Below are positions 13,300 through 21,174 of a DNA stretch of 39,254 nucleotides, piece by piece. The notes below the pieces were generated by a model. It was not told where the DNA came from and ran no database searches. It worked only from the letters and a program-made list of their open reading frames with translations. The position numbers were made by a program, and so were the translations under genes. Origin of the DNA: a virus; the IMG/VR virus record IMGVR_UViG_3300048837_001744, positions 1 through 39,254 of that record, one strand, 5' to 3'. Each line of letters begins with the position of its first letter. The stretch's first letter is position 1.

Positions 13300-13305
13300 G
13301 ATAAT
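13300..13305 (+). promoter_or_regulatory. Candidate -10 box before the DUF5131 gene
   Basis: GATAAT stands 34 bases before the ATG at 13339 in otherwise GC-rich DNA, with only a weak -35 (CTGAAG, 18 bases upstream). It may give the DUF5131 gene its own transcript. Confidence 0.3.
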
Positions 13306-13338
13306 CCGACAGAGGTGCCGAAGACAAAGGAGCGCGCG

Positions 13339-14091
13339 ATGGGGACGCAAAGCAACATCGAGTGGACCGAGGTCACCTGGAACCCCGTCACCGGCTGCTA
13401 CAAGCTCAGCCAAGGCTGCAAGCACTGCTATGCCGAGCGCATGGCGCACCGCCTGCATCTGATGGGCAGCCCGCGCTACGCGAACGGCTTCAAGCCGACC
13501 TTGCATTGGGACTTGATCGACCAGCCTCGCGCCTGGAAGAAGCCGCGCACCGTCTTCGTCAACTCGATGAGCGACTTGTTCCAGCTCGACGTCCCGGCCG
13601 AGTTCATCGCCGCGGTCTTTCGCACGATGGCCGAGACGCCGCAGCACACCTACCAGATCCTCACCAAGCGCAGCGACAGGCTGCTCGAGCTCGCGCCGCA
13701 CCTGCCCTGGCCCGACAACGTGTGGATGGGCGTCAGCGTCGAGGACGAAAGAGTCTTGCACCGCGTGCCGGACCTGCAGCGCGTGCCGGCACACGTCCGG
13801 TTCCTCAGCTGCGAGCCGCTGCTCGGCCCGCTGCCGCGCCTGCCGCTCGCGGGCATCCACTGGGTCATCGTCGGCGGCGAATCAGGGCCCGGTGCGCGGC
13901 CCATGCAACCGCGCTGGGTGGAGCAGATCAAGCGCCAGGTCGAGCGCGCTGGCGTGGCCTTCTTCTTCAAGCAATGGGGCGGCGTGCGCAAGCACGTCAC
14001 GGGGCGTACCTTGCATGGCCGCACGTTCGACGAGATGCCGTCGCACCGCGCTGCGACACGCGCCAGCGCCCCGGCTGACACCCCCCTTTAG
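13339..14091 (+). CDS. DUF5131 (phage Gp37/Gp68) family protein
   Basis: The 250-residue product matches the DUF5131 / phage Gp37-Gp68 family: IEWTEVTWNPVTGCYKLSQGCKHCYAERMAHRL near the start, with three cysteines (C, then CxxC) in an arrangement like a radical-SAM iron-sulfur site; VFVNSMSDLFQ; QILTKRSDRL; VWMGVSVE; FLSCEPLLGPL; and VIVGGESGPGARPM. The family is widespread in phages and mobile DNA, yet its reaction is not established. AAGGAG lies 6 bases before the ATG at 13339. It stands in the cargo zone and the stop codon lies within a structured G/C run. Confidence 0.85.
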   Translation: MGTQSNIEWTEVTWNPVTGCYKLSQGCKHCYAERMAHRLHLMGSPRYANGFKPTLHWDLIDQPRAWKKPRTVFVNSMSDLFQLDVPAEFIAAVFRTMAETPQHTYQILTKRSDRLLELAPHLPWPDNVWMGVSVEDERVLHRVPDLQRVPAHVRFLSCEPLLGPLPRLPLAGIHWVIVGGESGPGARPMQPRWVEQIKRQVERAGVAFFFKQWGGVRKHVTGRTLHGRTFDEMPSHRAATRASAPADTPL

Positions 14092-14139
14092 GGGTCAATC
14101 CCCACCCCCATCCCGGGGGGGCACGCCGTTAGGGGATTG
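14083..14139 (+). terminator. Strong inverted repeats after the DUF5131 gene, possible terminator
   Basis: The gene's stop codon is inside cccctttagggg. It is followed by caatcccc (14096-14103) pairing perfectly with ggggattg (14132-14139), with a C-run/G-run pair nested inside. There is no T-tract, so intrinsic termination is uncertain; an RNA-level or protein-binding role is possible. Confidence 0.35.
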
Positions 14140-14174
14140 CGCCGCGCGCGCCGCCGCTCGGCACAATCGGCGCG

Positions 14175-14474
14175 GTGCGCCCGCAACAGCACTTCCACGC
14201 GCCCGTCGGCCAGGCCAGCGCGCGCGACATCATCCACCATCACCACGTCTGCCCGCTGTGGCGTCAGGCCGTGCCCCCGCCGGACGACCCGCACGTCGCC
14301 ACCTGCTGCCCGCAGTGCGGCAAGCGCACCTGGCGCCACACGCGGCTGTGCATCCACTGCCGGCTCGACCTGGTCGCGTGGCGCTCGCGCGCGCGCTGGG
14401 CCGCGATCGGCCGCGCGCTGCTGTGGCTGCCGCGCGCCGTGCTTCGCCGCGCCGCCCCCCGCCCGCGCGGTTGA
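14175..14474 (+). CDS. Zinc-ribbon protein with HAPVGQxxxRDI motif
   Basis: A 99-residue protein with GTG start. The N-terminus carries HFHAPVGQASARDI (6-19), related to a motif at the repressor's C-terminus. Then come CPQC (45-48) and CIHC (59-62), a zinc ribbon, and a basic hydrophobic C-terminal segment (ALLWLPRAVLRRA) that could touch the membrane. Similar small proteins occur before the late genes in Burkholderia transposable phages. The function is unknown. No good ribosome site is seen. Confidence 0.6.
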   Translation: MRPQQHFHAPVGQASARDIIHHHHVCPLWRQAVPPPDDPHVATCCPQCGKRTWRHTRLCIHCRLDLVAWRSRARWAAIGRALLWLPRAVLRRAAPRPRG

Positions 14475-14485
14475 TGCCTGAGAGC

Positions 14486-14505
14486 GGCAAACCGGTAGGC
14501 CTGTA
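14486..14505 (+). promoter_or_regulatory. Probable late promoter element, copy 1
   Basis: The sequence ggcaaaccggtaggcctgta is repeated exactly at 26800-26819. In both places a similar GC-rich leader of 31-32 bases follows and then an ATG without a Shine-Dalgarno. It is the likely activator-dependent (Mor/C) start of the first late operon. Confidence 0.6.
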
Positions 14506-14536
14506 GCTTCGCGCGCGCGCGGGCCAGAGTGCCCGC

Positions 14537-15502
14537 ATGAACAACTTCCCCATCACCGCGGACGGGCAGGCGCTGACGGCCACCGCGGTCAGCGCGCCGC
14601 AGCCCTTCGCCGGCGCTGCCGAGCGCGCCGCAGCGGCGCAGGACGTACTGATCTACAACCCCGGGCCGCTCGCCATCCACGTGCGCGCCGGCGCCGCCGA
14701 CGTCGTCGCCACCACGGCCAGCATGCTCGTGCCGCCGAACTCGCTGCAGGCGTTCGCCAAAGGCAGCGCCACGCACATCGCGGCGCTCAGCGAGTCTGGC
14801 AGTCAGCCCTACACGGTATGGATCGGCGAGGGCACATTCTCCACCTCGTACGCCGGTCCGCGCGGAGACATCGTTGACGTCGCCGCGGACCGCAAGGCGC
14901 AATTCACCTACGAGTCGGCCCCGGCCGGCTACAACCAGCAACAAAAGGCGATCACCACCGTCAATCACGCCGGCTATCAGCACGTCGGCGCGTTGAGCAC
15001 TGCGGTTGGCGCAACGACCAACGCCGCGGGCTACGCCATCGGCGCCACGGTCATCACGCTGGCGGTGGCCGGCACCGGCACGCTGGTCGCAGGCGAGCGC
15101 GTGCAGTTCGCAGGTGACTCGAACTACTACACCCTGGCCGCGGGTGACGCCGACGTTTCCAACGGAGGCACCATCACGCTGGCCGCGCCGGGCCTGCTGA
15201 CCGTCCTATCAGCCGCGACGAAGGCGATCACCGTCGTCGGGCAGAACGAGACGCCTGTGCTCGGCGCGACTGGTGGCGCCATCGGAGACTACCTGGAATC
15301 GCTCACCATCACAGTGGGCATGACTGGCATGGCCGCGGTGTCGATCTGCGACAGCGCGGCCGGCAAGATGATGCAGGTGCTGCCGGCGTCGATGCCGATT
15401 GGCACCTATGACCGCCCGCTCAACATGGCGAGCAAGGCGGGCGGCTGGAAGGTCACCACGACGGCCGGGCTCACCGTGATCGCTCACGGGCGGTTCTCCT
15501 GA
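14537..15502 (+). CDS. Putative virion structural protein upstream of the tailspike
   Basis: A 321-residue, Cys-poor beta-rich protein. The N-terminal domain (DVLIYNPGPLAIHVRAG, LVPPNSLQAF, about 40-110) resembles small decoration/attachment domains of phage structural proteins. A Gly/Thr/Ala-rich middle (NAAGYAIGATVITLAVAGTGTLVAGERVQFAGDSNYYTLAAG) looks like short beta repeats. The gene starts 31 bases after the proposed late promoter, lacks a ribosome site and abuts the tailspike gene (TGATGG overlap). I infer that it links the spike to the virion, but this is unproven. Confidence 0.5.
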   Translation: MNNFPITADGQALTATAVSAPQPFAGAAERAAAAQDVLIYNPGPLAIHVRAGAADVVATTASMLVPPNSLQAFAKGSATHIAALSESGSQPYTVWIGEGTFSTSYAGPRGDIVDVAADRKAQFTYESAPAGYNQQQKAITTVNHAGYQHVGALSTAVGATTNAAGYAIGATVITLAVAGTGTLVAGERVQFAGDSNYYTLAAGDADVSNGGTITLAAPGLLTVLSAATKAITVVGQNETPVLGATGGAIGDYLESLTITVGMTGMAAVSICDSAAGKMMQVLPASMPIGTYDRPLNMASKAGGWKVTTTAGLTVIAHGRFS

Positions 15503-17415
15503 TGGCGGCGAAGCTCATCTTCGTTGACCCTGCTGCCGCCGCTGGCGGCAACGGACTGAAGGACACCCCCTACAACACGACCGCGCTCGGGGTGACGGCG
15601 TGCAACACCGCCGAGAACGTCTTGCATCTGCGCCGCGGCCGTGTGTACGCCCCGCCCGCCGCAAGCGCCGGTCTGTGGTTCTCCAACCATGCCCCCGCCG
15701 GCTTCACCATCGTCAAGTCCTATGGTGATGAGGAAATGCCGCCGACGCTGTTCGGAGGCATGCGAATGTTGCCGGGTGACCCAGGCTGGAGCTATGTCGG
15801 CGCCGGCCTGTGGAAGCGCGCCATCACCAGCAACGCGAACTACGCCGGCCCCTACGGCATGCGGCTGTACGTGGGCTCGCGAATCCTCGGCGCTGCCGCG
15901 AACAACTCGCTCGGCACCGGCTATGAATTCGGCAAGGCGGTTGCCCGCTACCCGAACGACAAGGCCGACACCGAGGCGCAGATCCTCGCCTACGTCGATA
16001 GCGACGGCCTCCAGGCCAAGCGCTTGTGGATGTACACGCGCGACAGCGGCGGCTACCTCTACGTCTTCACCGGCTCGGCGACCATCGACCCGCCGACCTA
16101 CTACGGCGGCATCACGCTCGTCGGGAGCAACAACCTCACCGACGCGAACGGCATGGGCCGGGCTTACGGCGCAGCCATGTTCGCCAACACGACCTGCAAG
16201 AACATCCTCGTCACGGAGGTCGATTCGATCTACGCGGCAGCCAGCAGCTTCCGCGTCTTGTCGACCGGCGCGTCCACGAATCAGGACAACGGCTTCGCGA
16301 ACTGCCGCGGCTACGCCTTCGGCGCGAACGGCTTGATGACTGTCGGCACGTCGTTGGGCAGCGTCGTGCGTGCGACGGCGCGCGACATGCTCATCGACGC
16401 TGTTGCGACTCTCGACGAGGACTGGAATTTTCGCGACAAGTTCGGCATCGCGTGGTTGAACGGCTCGCAGGACGCGACGGTTCTCGGCCCCTACACGGCC
16501 GACAACACGTTCGAGCGCGTGCGCACGTTGGATGGCTACCACCTGAACACGCTCATCGGCACGATGTCGAGCGCCAGCAAGGGCACGGTCAACGGCCGGT
16601 TGATCGACTGCTCGGGCGATAACTCGAATCGCGCCTACGGCACACTGCTCGTTGGCTCGATCCTCGGGGCCGGCAATGTGGCCGTTATTGACCGGTTCCG
16701 CGGCGAGAACGCCGTCAGCTTCATCAGCAGGACCGGCGACGGGAAGATGTGCGTCAACGACGCACACTTCTCGAATGGCAAGGCGCCGTTCCCGGTCTAT
16801 TCACGTGCGCTCGGCATGGAACCGCCGCTGGCGCTCATTCCAGGCATCGGCGTGTTCTCCAACGCGGGCGCCTACGGGACGATGGAAGACGGCTGCCTGA
16901 CGTTGAACAGGTCCACGTTCATGAACCCCTACGGCTTCATGTTCGCGATCGAGGAGTTCGGCGGGCAGCCGATGGTCGCAAACACCGTCCGGGCGAATGA
17001 CTGCCTGCTCTACGACCGCACGTATCTGGACAACATCAGCGCGCGCAGCTTCGGCTACGAGTTCTACCCGAAGCCGGGCCTTTCCATCGACGGCCGCGGG
17101 GTGAGCTCGGGGGCCACCGGCTACCTGAACCTCGCGAACTGCTACTACTGGACAGGCGCCGCGGCGCAGCCGCGCGTGGGGACGACCAATAGCGTTTCCG
17201 TGGGCCTTGGATCTTGGGTCGGGCTCGCGGCCGGCAGCACGTTCTCTGAAGCCGACCCGAAGGTCGATGCGCTGGGCTACCTGCTCGATGGCTCGCCGCT
17301 GAAGTACACGTTGCCGCTGACCGCCCCCGCCTACGACGTGGATGGCCGGATGCGCAACAACCCAACGTCAGTTGGTGCTCGAGAGTTCGTCGAGTCGCGC
17401 TACTCGCGGATCTAG
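15502..17415 (+). CDS. Putative beta-helix tailspike / polysaccharide depolymerase
   Basis: The 637-residue protein begins LIFVDPAAAAGGNGLKDTPYNT, the (Y/F)VDP-x-G-xNG-x-(S/D)-P opening of right-handed parallel beta-helix proteins (pectate-lyase fold), and ends YDVDGRMRNNPTSVGARE, the closing strand of the same group. The middle has many short Asn/Gly-rich turns with strand-length hydrophobics (residues ~200-560). In phages, such proteins are tailspikes that cleave capsule or O-antigen. Catalytic acids cannot be identified from sequence alone. It lies far from the tail genes, where relatives often keep lysis genes. Confidence 0.5.
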   Translation: MAAKLIFVDPAAAAGGNGLKDTPYNTTALGVTACNTAENVLHLRRGRVYAPPAASAGLWFSNHAPAGFTIVKSYGDEEMPPTLFGGMRMLPGDPGWSYVGAGLWKRAITSNANYAGPYGMRLYVGSRILGAAANNSLGTGYEFGKAVARYPNDKADTEAQILAYVDSDGLQAKRLWMYTRDSGGYLYVFTGSATIDPPTYYGGITLVGSNNLTDANGMGRAYGAAMFANTTCKNILVTEVDSIYAAASSFRVLSTGASTNQDNGFANCRGYAFGANGLMTVGTSLGSVVRATARDMLIDAVATLDEDWNFRDKFGIAWLNGSQDATVLGPYTADNTFERVRTLDGYHLNTLIGTMSSASKGTVNGRLIDCSGDNSNRAYGTLLVGSILGAGNVAVIDRFRGENAVSFISRTGDGKMCVNDAHFSNGKAPFPVYSRALGMEPPLALIPGIGVFSNAGAYGTMEDGCLTLNRSTFMNPYGFMFAIEEFGGQPMVANTVRANDCLLYDRTYLDNISARSFGYEFYPKPGLSIDGRGVSSGATGYLNLANCYYWTGAAAQPRVGTTNSVSVGLGSWVGLAAGSTFSEADPKVDALGYLLDGSPLKYTLPLTAPAYDVDGRMRNNPTSVGAREFVESRYSRI

Positions 17416-17437
17416 CACAGCAACAGCAGGAGCAGAC

Positions 17438-17632
17438 ATGACGACCAAAGTAACGATCGACGCGCACGCAGGCTGGCCGGTGAAGGTCATCCAGGTGCAG
17501 CTGGGCGCCGACGGCGCGCCGGCGGCCGTGGTCGAGGTGACGGTGGCGCCGCACACGACGCAAGAATTCTACGTCCACCAGCATCTCGAGCTGCACGTAA
17601 GCGAGATGCCGTGGCCCGCGCCCGCAGCATGA
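17438..17632 (+). CDS. Small beta-rich hypothetical protein
   Basis: The 64-residue protein (MTTKVTIDAHAGWPVKVIQV ... HTTQEFYVHQHLELHV) is predicted to be all beta. AGGAG stands 5 bases before the ATG. Its stop overlaps the next start as ATGA. It has no recognised family; similar small proteins accompany spike genes in other phages. Confidence 0.6.
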   Translation: MTTKVTIDAHAGWPVKVIQVQLGADGAPAAVVEVTVAPHTTQEFYVHQHLELHVSEMPWPAPAA

Positions 17633-17841
17633 CCCTCATCCCCGACTGGCGCCAGGCCTGGCGCATGTTCAGCGTGCGCGTCGCCGCGCTCGCCGTCGCC
17701 TGGTCCGCGCTGCCGCTCGACGCGCAGGCGGCCGTGCTCGGGGCCGTCGGCATCGGGCCCGAGCGGGTGCCCGGCATCCTCGGGTTGCTCGTCATCGTCG
17801 CTCGCCTCGTCGATCAGCCCCAACTCGGCGGCAAGCCGTGA
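17629..17841 (+). CDS. Small hydrophobic phage protein (DUF7940/holin-like)
   Basis: The 70-residue protein starts MTLIPDWRQAWRMFSVRVAALAVAWSALPLDAQA and ends with GLLVIVARLVDQPQL, giving two hydrophobic segments joined by a short loop. The MxLIPDWRxAWRMFSV opening is familiar from small proteins in holin-like positions of many phages. It is the only candidate for a lysis-related membrane protein in this arm. The ATG at 17629 overlaps the upstream stop, and its stop overlaps the next start (GTGA). Confidence 0.6.
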   Translation: MTLIPDWRQAWRMFSVRVAALAVAWSALPLDAQAAVLGAVGIGPERVPGILGLLVIVARLVDQPQLGGKP

Positions 17842-18188
17842 TCCACATGGACATCCGCCAAATCAACGACTGGCTCACGCTCGTGCTCGTGCTCTGGAGC
17901 GCCGGCCTCACCGCGACGCTGTGGCTGCGCAAGCCCGGCGTCGAGGCGGCCACTGCCATCGCCGCCATCAAGGAAGAGCAGCGCGCCAAGCACGAGCTGC
18001 TCAACAACCGCATCACCACGCTCGAAGAGCGCGTCAAGCACATGCCGACGTCCAACGAACTGAGCGAGCTCGAGGGCGCGGTCAAGGCGATCAGCGAGCG
18101 CACCGAAGGTCTTACGGAAGCGATCGGCACCGTCCGCTCGACGCTCGGGCGCATCGAGACATTCCTGCTCAGCCACCAGAAGCGATGA
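17838..18188 (+). CDS. DUF2730 family protein (Mu gp25-like)
   Basis: A 116-residue protein with one N-terminal transmembrane segment (WLTLVLVLWSAGLTATLWL, about 12-30) and a long coiled-coil region with RITTLEERVKHMPTSNELSELEGAVKAI. This is the DUF2730 pattern of Mu gp25, found just before the terminase genes. It starts at GTG 17838 (overlapping the upstream stop) or at ATG 17847. The function is unknown; a membrane-anchored coiled coil near lysis genes recalls spanin-like or inner-membrane accessory proteins. Confidence 0.75.
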   Translation: MIHMDIRQINDWLTLVLVLWSAGLTATLWLRKPGVEAATAIAAIKEEQRAKHELLNNRITTLEERVKHMPTSNELSELEGAVKAISERTEGLTEAIGTVRSTLGRIETFLLSHQKR

Positions 18189-18493
18189 TCTCCTACGCCG
18201 ATTTCCAGACTGCCGACCGCCGCCTCGTCATCCTGCAGGCGCTGGCTGCCGCGGCGCAGTACCGCGCCAACGCGCTGCTGCTGCGCCGCTACTGCGACGC
18301 CGTCGGCCACGTCGTCAGCTCCGACCGGATCGAGCAGGACCTCGCCTGGCTCGCCGAGCAGGCGCTCGTCGAGACCGCGCACGCCGACGCGCTCACGCTT
18401 GCCGTGCTCACCGCGCGCGGGCTCGATGTCGCCACCGGCCGCGCCCGCGTGCCCGGCGTTTCCGCCCCCCCGCCCGGCGCGCCCGGAGCCTGA
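18185..18493 (+). CDS. Mu gp26-like wHTH protein
   Basis: The 102-residue protein (MISYADFQTADRRLVILQAL ... SSDRIEQDLAWLAEQALVET ... LTARGLDVATGRARVPGV) has a winged-helix fold like that of ArsR-type domains. It occupies the position of Mu gp26, next to gp27 and the terminase, and may take part in DNA recognition for packaging. The ATG overlaps the DUF2730 stop as ATGA. The Pro-rich tail is disordered. Confidence 0.75.
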   Translation: MISYADFQTADRRLVILQALAAAAQYRANALLLRRYCDAVGHVVSSDRIEQDLAWLAEQALVETAHADALTLAVLTARGLDVATGRARVPGVSAPPPGAPGA

Positions 18494-18494
18494 C

Positions 18495-19088
18495 ATGCCG
18501 CCCGTCGGCAAGATCGCCAGGCTCCCGGCCGAGCTGCGCGCCTGGCTGCACAAGGCGATCGTCGAGCGCAGCTACGGCGACATCGTCGCCCTCACCGAAG
18601 AGCTCAACGCGCTGTGCAAGCAAGGCGGCGTCGCCGCCAGCTTCGGCAAGAGCGCCGTCGGCCGGGAAAGCCTGCGCATCAAGCGCGCACAGGAGTCGAT
18701 CCGCGCCACCACCGAAGCCGCGCGCCTGATCGCCGAGACCGCACCCGACGAAGGCGACAACCGCAGCGCCGCCGCGATGGCGATCGTGCAGAGCGAGGTC
18801 TTCGACCTGCTCCTGCAGGTGCGCGAGAGCGAAGAGATCGACGATCCGCGCGAGCGCCTGGCCGTGATGAACGAAGCCGCGCTCGGCCTCTCGCGCCTGT
18901 CCCGCAGCCGCGTCAACCAGGCGCGCTGGAACAGCGAGGTCGAGGCCAAGGCCAAGGCCGCGGCGGCATCCGTGGCCAAGATCGCCAAGACCGGCGGCCT
19001 CACCGCCGCGCAGGTCAGCGAGATCCGCTCGCAGATCCTCGGCATCGTCCAGCGCCCGCCTTCCGCCGCGGCAACCGGGGGCAGCTGA
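18495..19088 (+). CDS. DUF3486 family protein (Mu gp27-like, probable small terminase)
   Basis: A 197-residue helical protein. The start, GKIARLPAELRAWLHKAIVERSYGDIVALTEELN, and the following KSAVGRESLRIKRAQES are characteristic of the DUF3486/Mu gp27 family. The rest is a long charged helix (LLLQVRESEEIDDPRERLAVMNEAALGLSRL). It directly precedes the large terminase (TGATG overlap), consistent with a small terminase subunit that recognises phage ends for headful packaging. Confidence 0.85.
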   Translation: MPPVGKIARLPAELRAWLHKAIVERSYGDIVALTEELNALCKQGGVAASFGKSAVGRESLRIKRAQESIRATTEAARLIAETAPDEGDNRSAAAMAIVQSEVFDLLLQVRESEEIDDPRERLAVMNEAALGLSRLSRSRVNQARWNSEVEAKAKAAAASVAKIAKTGGLTAAQVSEIRSQILGIVQRPPSAAATGGS

Positions 19089-20770
19089 TGCCCGGTCACG
19101 ACCCGCAGTTGCTGGCCCGCGCCGGCGCCGTCGCCGCCGCCGCGCGCGCCGCGGTCGAGGGCGCCGGCCAGGCGCGCGATCCGCTGCTCGACGCCGCCGC
19201 CTCGCACGATGCGCCGCCGCCGGCGCTGCTCGGCTACCAGCAGCGCTGGGTCGCCGACGATGCGCAGCTCAAGCTCGCCGAGAAGGGCCGCCGCGTCGGC
19301 CTCACCTGGGCCGAGGCCGCCGACGACGTGACGATCGCCGCCCGCGAGGAGCGGCCCGACAACGTGATGTACATCAGCGCCACCCAGGACATGGGGCGCG
19401 AGTACATCGAAGCGGTTGCGCTCTGGGCAAGGGCGTTTCACTACGCGGCGAGCCAGATCGGCGAGGGCCTGTACGACGACGGCGAAGGCCGCTTCATCAA
19501 GACCTTCGAGGTCAGCTTCCCGAACGGCAAGCGCGTCGTGGCGCTCAGCTCGCGCCCGACCAACCTGCGCGGCAAGCAGGGCGTCGTCGTGATCGACGAG
19601 GCGGCCTTCCACCAGGACCTGGCCGCCATGCTCAAGGCCGCGCTCGCGATGCTGCTGTGGGGCAGCAAGGTGCGCATCATCAGCACCCACGACGGCGTGG
19701 AGAACGCCTTCAACCAGCTCATCCGGGAAGTGCGCGCCGGCAAGCGCGGCGACGCCACCGTGCACCGCATCGCGTTTCGCGAAGCGGTCGCCGAAGGGCT
19801 GTACCGCCGCGTGTGCCTGCGCCGCGGCATTGCGTGGAGCCAGGCGGCCGAGGACAAGTGGGTCGCCGACGCCTACGCCTTCTACGGCGACGATGCGGCC
19901 GAAGAGCTCGACGTCGTCCCGAGCCAGAGCGCCGGCGCCTACCTGAGCCTCACGCTGATCGAGCAGCGCATGACGAACAAGCCGGCAGCCGAGGGCGGCC
20001 CGGCCCTCGTGCGCGGCCAGTGGGACGACGCCTTCGCCTACCTGCCCGAGGACGTGCGCCGCTTCGCCATCCTCGGCTGGTGCGAAGAGCAGCTTGCCCC
20101 GCACCTGGCGCGGTTGAGCCCGCTGCAGCGCCACGTCTTCGCGCAGGACTTCGCGCGCAACCGCGACCAGAGCATCATGGTCGCCGGCGCTGAAGACACC
20201 GACCTCACGCGCCGCCCGCGCATCACCGTCGAGCTCGCCAACTGCCCCTTCAGCAGCCAGCAGCAGATCCTCGAGTACATCGTCGACCGCCTGCCGCGCT
20301 TTCGCGGCGGCGCGATGGACGCCACCGGCAACGGCGCCGCGCTCGCCGAGGCCGCGGCGCAGAAGTACGGCGTCGAGATGATCGAGCAGGTCAAGCTCTC
20401 CGACGCCTTCTACCTGGCGCACATGCCCCGGCTCAAGGCCGCGCTGCAAGACGGCACCCTCACCGACATCCCGCGCGACGCCGCGCTGCGCGACGACCTG
20501 CGCGCCATCAAGCTCATCCAGGGCATCCCGAAGATCCCGCGCGCCGACACCCAGGGCGCAGCCGCCCGCGCCGCCGCTGCCGACGGCGGCGCCAAGCAGC
20601 GCCGCCACGGCGACTTCGCGATCGCGCTCTTCCTGATGGTCTACGCGTTCTGCCGCGAGGCGGGCGAAATCGCGTGGGACGCCGCGCCCGCCAAGGGCTC
20701 CATCTGGGCCGACGACGAGCAGGGCGACCGCCGCGACGACCACGCCTTTGCGCCGGAGGGCACGTTGTGA
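19088..20770 (+). CDS. Terminase large subunit (Mu gp28-like)
   Basis: The 560-residue protein is a Mu gp28-type terminase. After a variable N-terminus, LLGYQQRWVADDAQLKLAEKGRRVGLTWAEA (48-77) holds the deviant Walker A of this family. VVVIDEA (166-172) is the Walker B with its catalytic Glu. IISTHDG is the coupling motif. GAMDATGNGAALAEAAAQKYG, with an acidic residue, begins the RNase-H-like nuclease. It powers DNA packaging at the portal and cuts phage/host DNA. The start overlaps the previous stop as TGATG. The next gene on this strand is the portal, after a minus-strand insert. Confidence 0.92.
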   Translation: MPGHDPQLLARAGAVAAAARAAVEGAGQARDPLLDAAASHDAPPPALLGYQQRWVADDAQLKLAEKGRRVGLTWAEAADDVTIAAREERPDNVMYISATQDMGREYIEAVALWARAFHYAASQIGEGLYDDGEGRFIKTFEVSFPNGKRVVALSSRPTNLRGKQGVVVIDEAAFHQDLAAMLKAALAMLLWGSKVRIISTHDGVENAFNQLIREVRAGKRGDATVHRIAFREAVAEGLYRRVCLRRGIAWSQAAEDKWVADAYAFYGDDAAEELDVVPSQSAGAYLSLTLIEQRMTNKPAAEGGPALVRGQWDDAFAYLPEDVRRFAILGWCEEQLAPHLARLSPLQRHVFAQDFARNRDQSIMVAGAEDTDLTRRPRITVELANCPFSSQQQILEYIVDRLPRFRGGAMDATGNGAALAEAAAQKYGVEMIEQVKLSDAFYLAHMPRLKAALQDGTLTDIPRDAALRDDLRAIKLIQGIPKIPRADTQGAAARAAAADGGAKQRRHGDFAIALFLMVYAFCREAGEIAWDAAPAKGSIWADDEQGDRRDDHAFAPEGTL

Positions 20771-20925
20771 CGGCGAAGCGTAGAGCCGGCCCCGGCGGGG
20801 AATCGGTTCATAACCGCCACACGGGCCGCGCTGCGGGCCTGTCGGCGTCGGGGTGCGCCGTGGGGTGCCACCCGCCCGTTCGCGCGCTCCTGGGCCGTTT
20901 TACGCGCTCGGGACGTTCGGGGCCT
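20771..20925. other. Non-coding interval after terminase
   Basis: About 155 bases separate the terminase stop from the converging minus-strand gene. A GTG overlapping the terminase stop opens a long frame, but its product is basic and low-complexity and soon runs antisense to the minus-strand genes, so I do not call it. No clear terminator hairpin with a T-tract is seen. Confidence 0.4.
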
Positions 20926-21174
20926 TCAGCCGAGCGTGACGCCCGTCAGGCGGTTCAGAGCCCCGATCGCCTCTTCGCTCCTGCGCCACGCCATGTGGAA
21001 CACCCCCGACAGACCTTCCGCTTCCAGCGTCACCGCGCCGCGCTGGTAGTCGCCGAGCATGCCGGCCAGGGTGCTCGTCAGGTTGCGCACTTCGTGCAGC
21101 GCGTCTTCGAGGTCGTCGCGCGCCGCCATGTCGAACTCGACGATGCGCATCCGGCTCGGCGTGACGGCGCTCAT
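20926..21174 (-). CDS. Small hypothetical protein of a minus-strand two-gene insert
   Basis: The 82-residue protein (MRIVEFDMAARDDLEDALHEVRNLTSTLAGMLGDY ... GVFHMAWRRSEEAIGALNRL) is helical with a short central beta part. Its ATG overlaps the upstream HTH gene's stop (ATGA), so the two form one operon running against the head genes. It has no recognised family. A regulator-plus-partner arrangement of this size would fit a toxin-antitoxin or immunity pair, but there is no direct evidence. Confidence 0.55.
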   Translation of the reverse strand: MSAVTPSRMRIVEFDMAARDDLEDALHEVRNLTSTLAGMLGDYQRGAVTLEAEGLSGVFHMAWRRSEEAIGALNRLTGVTLG

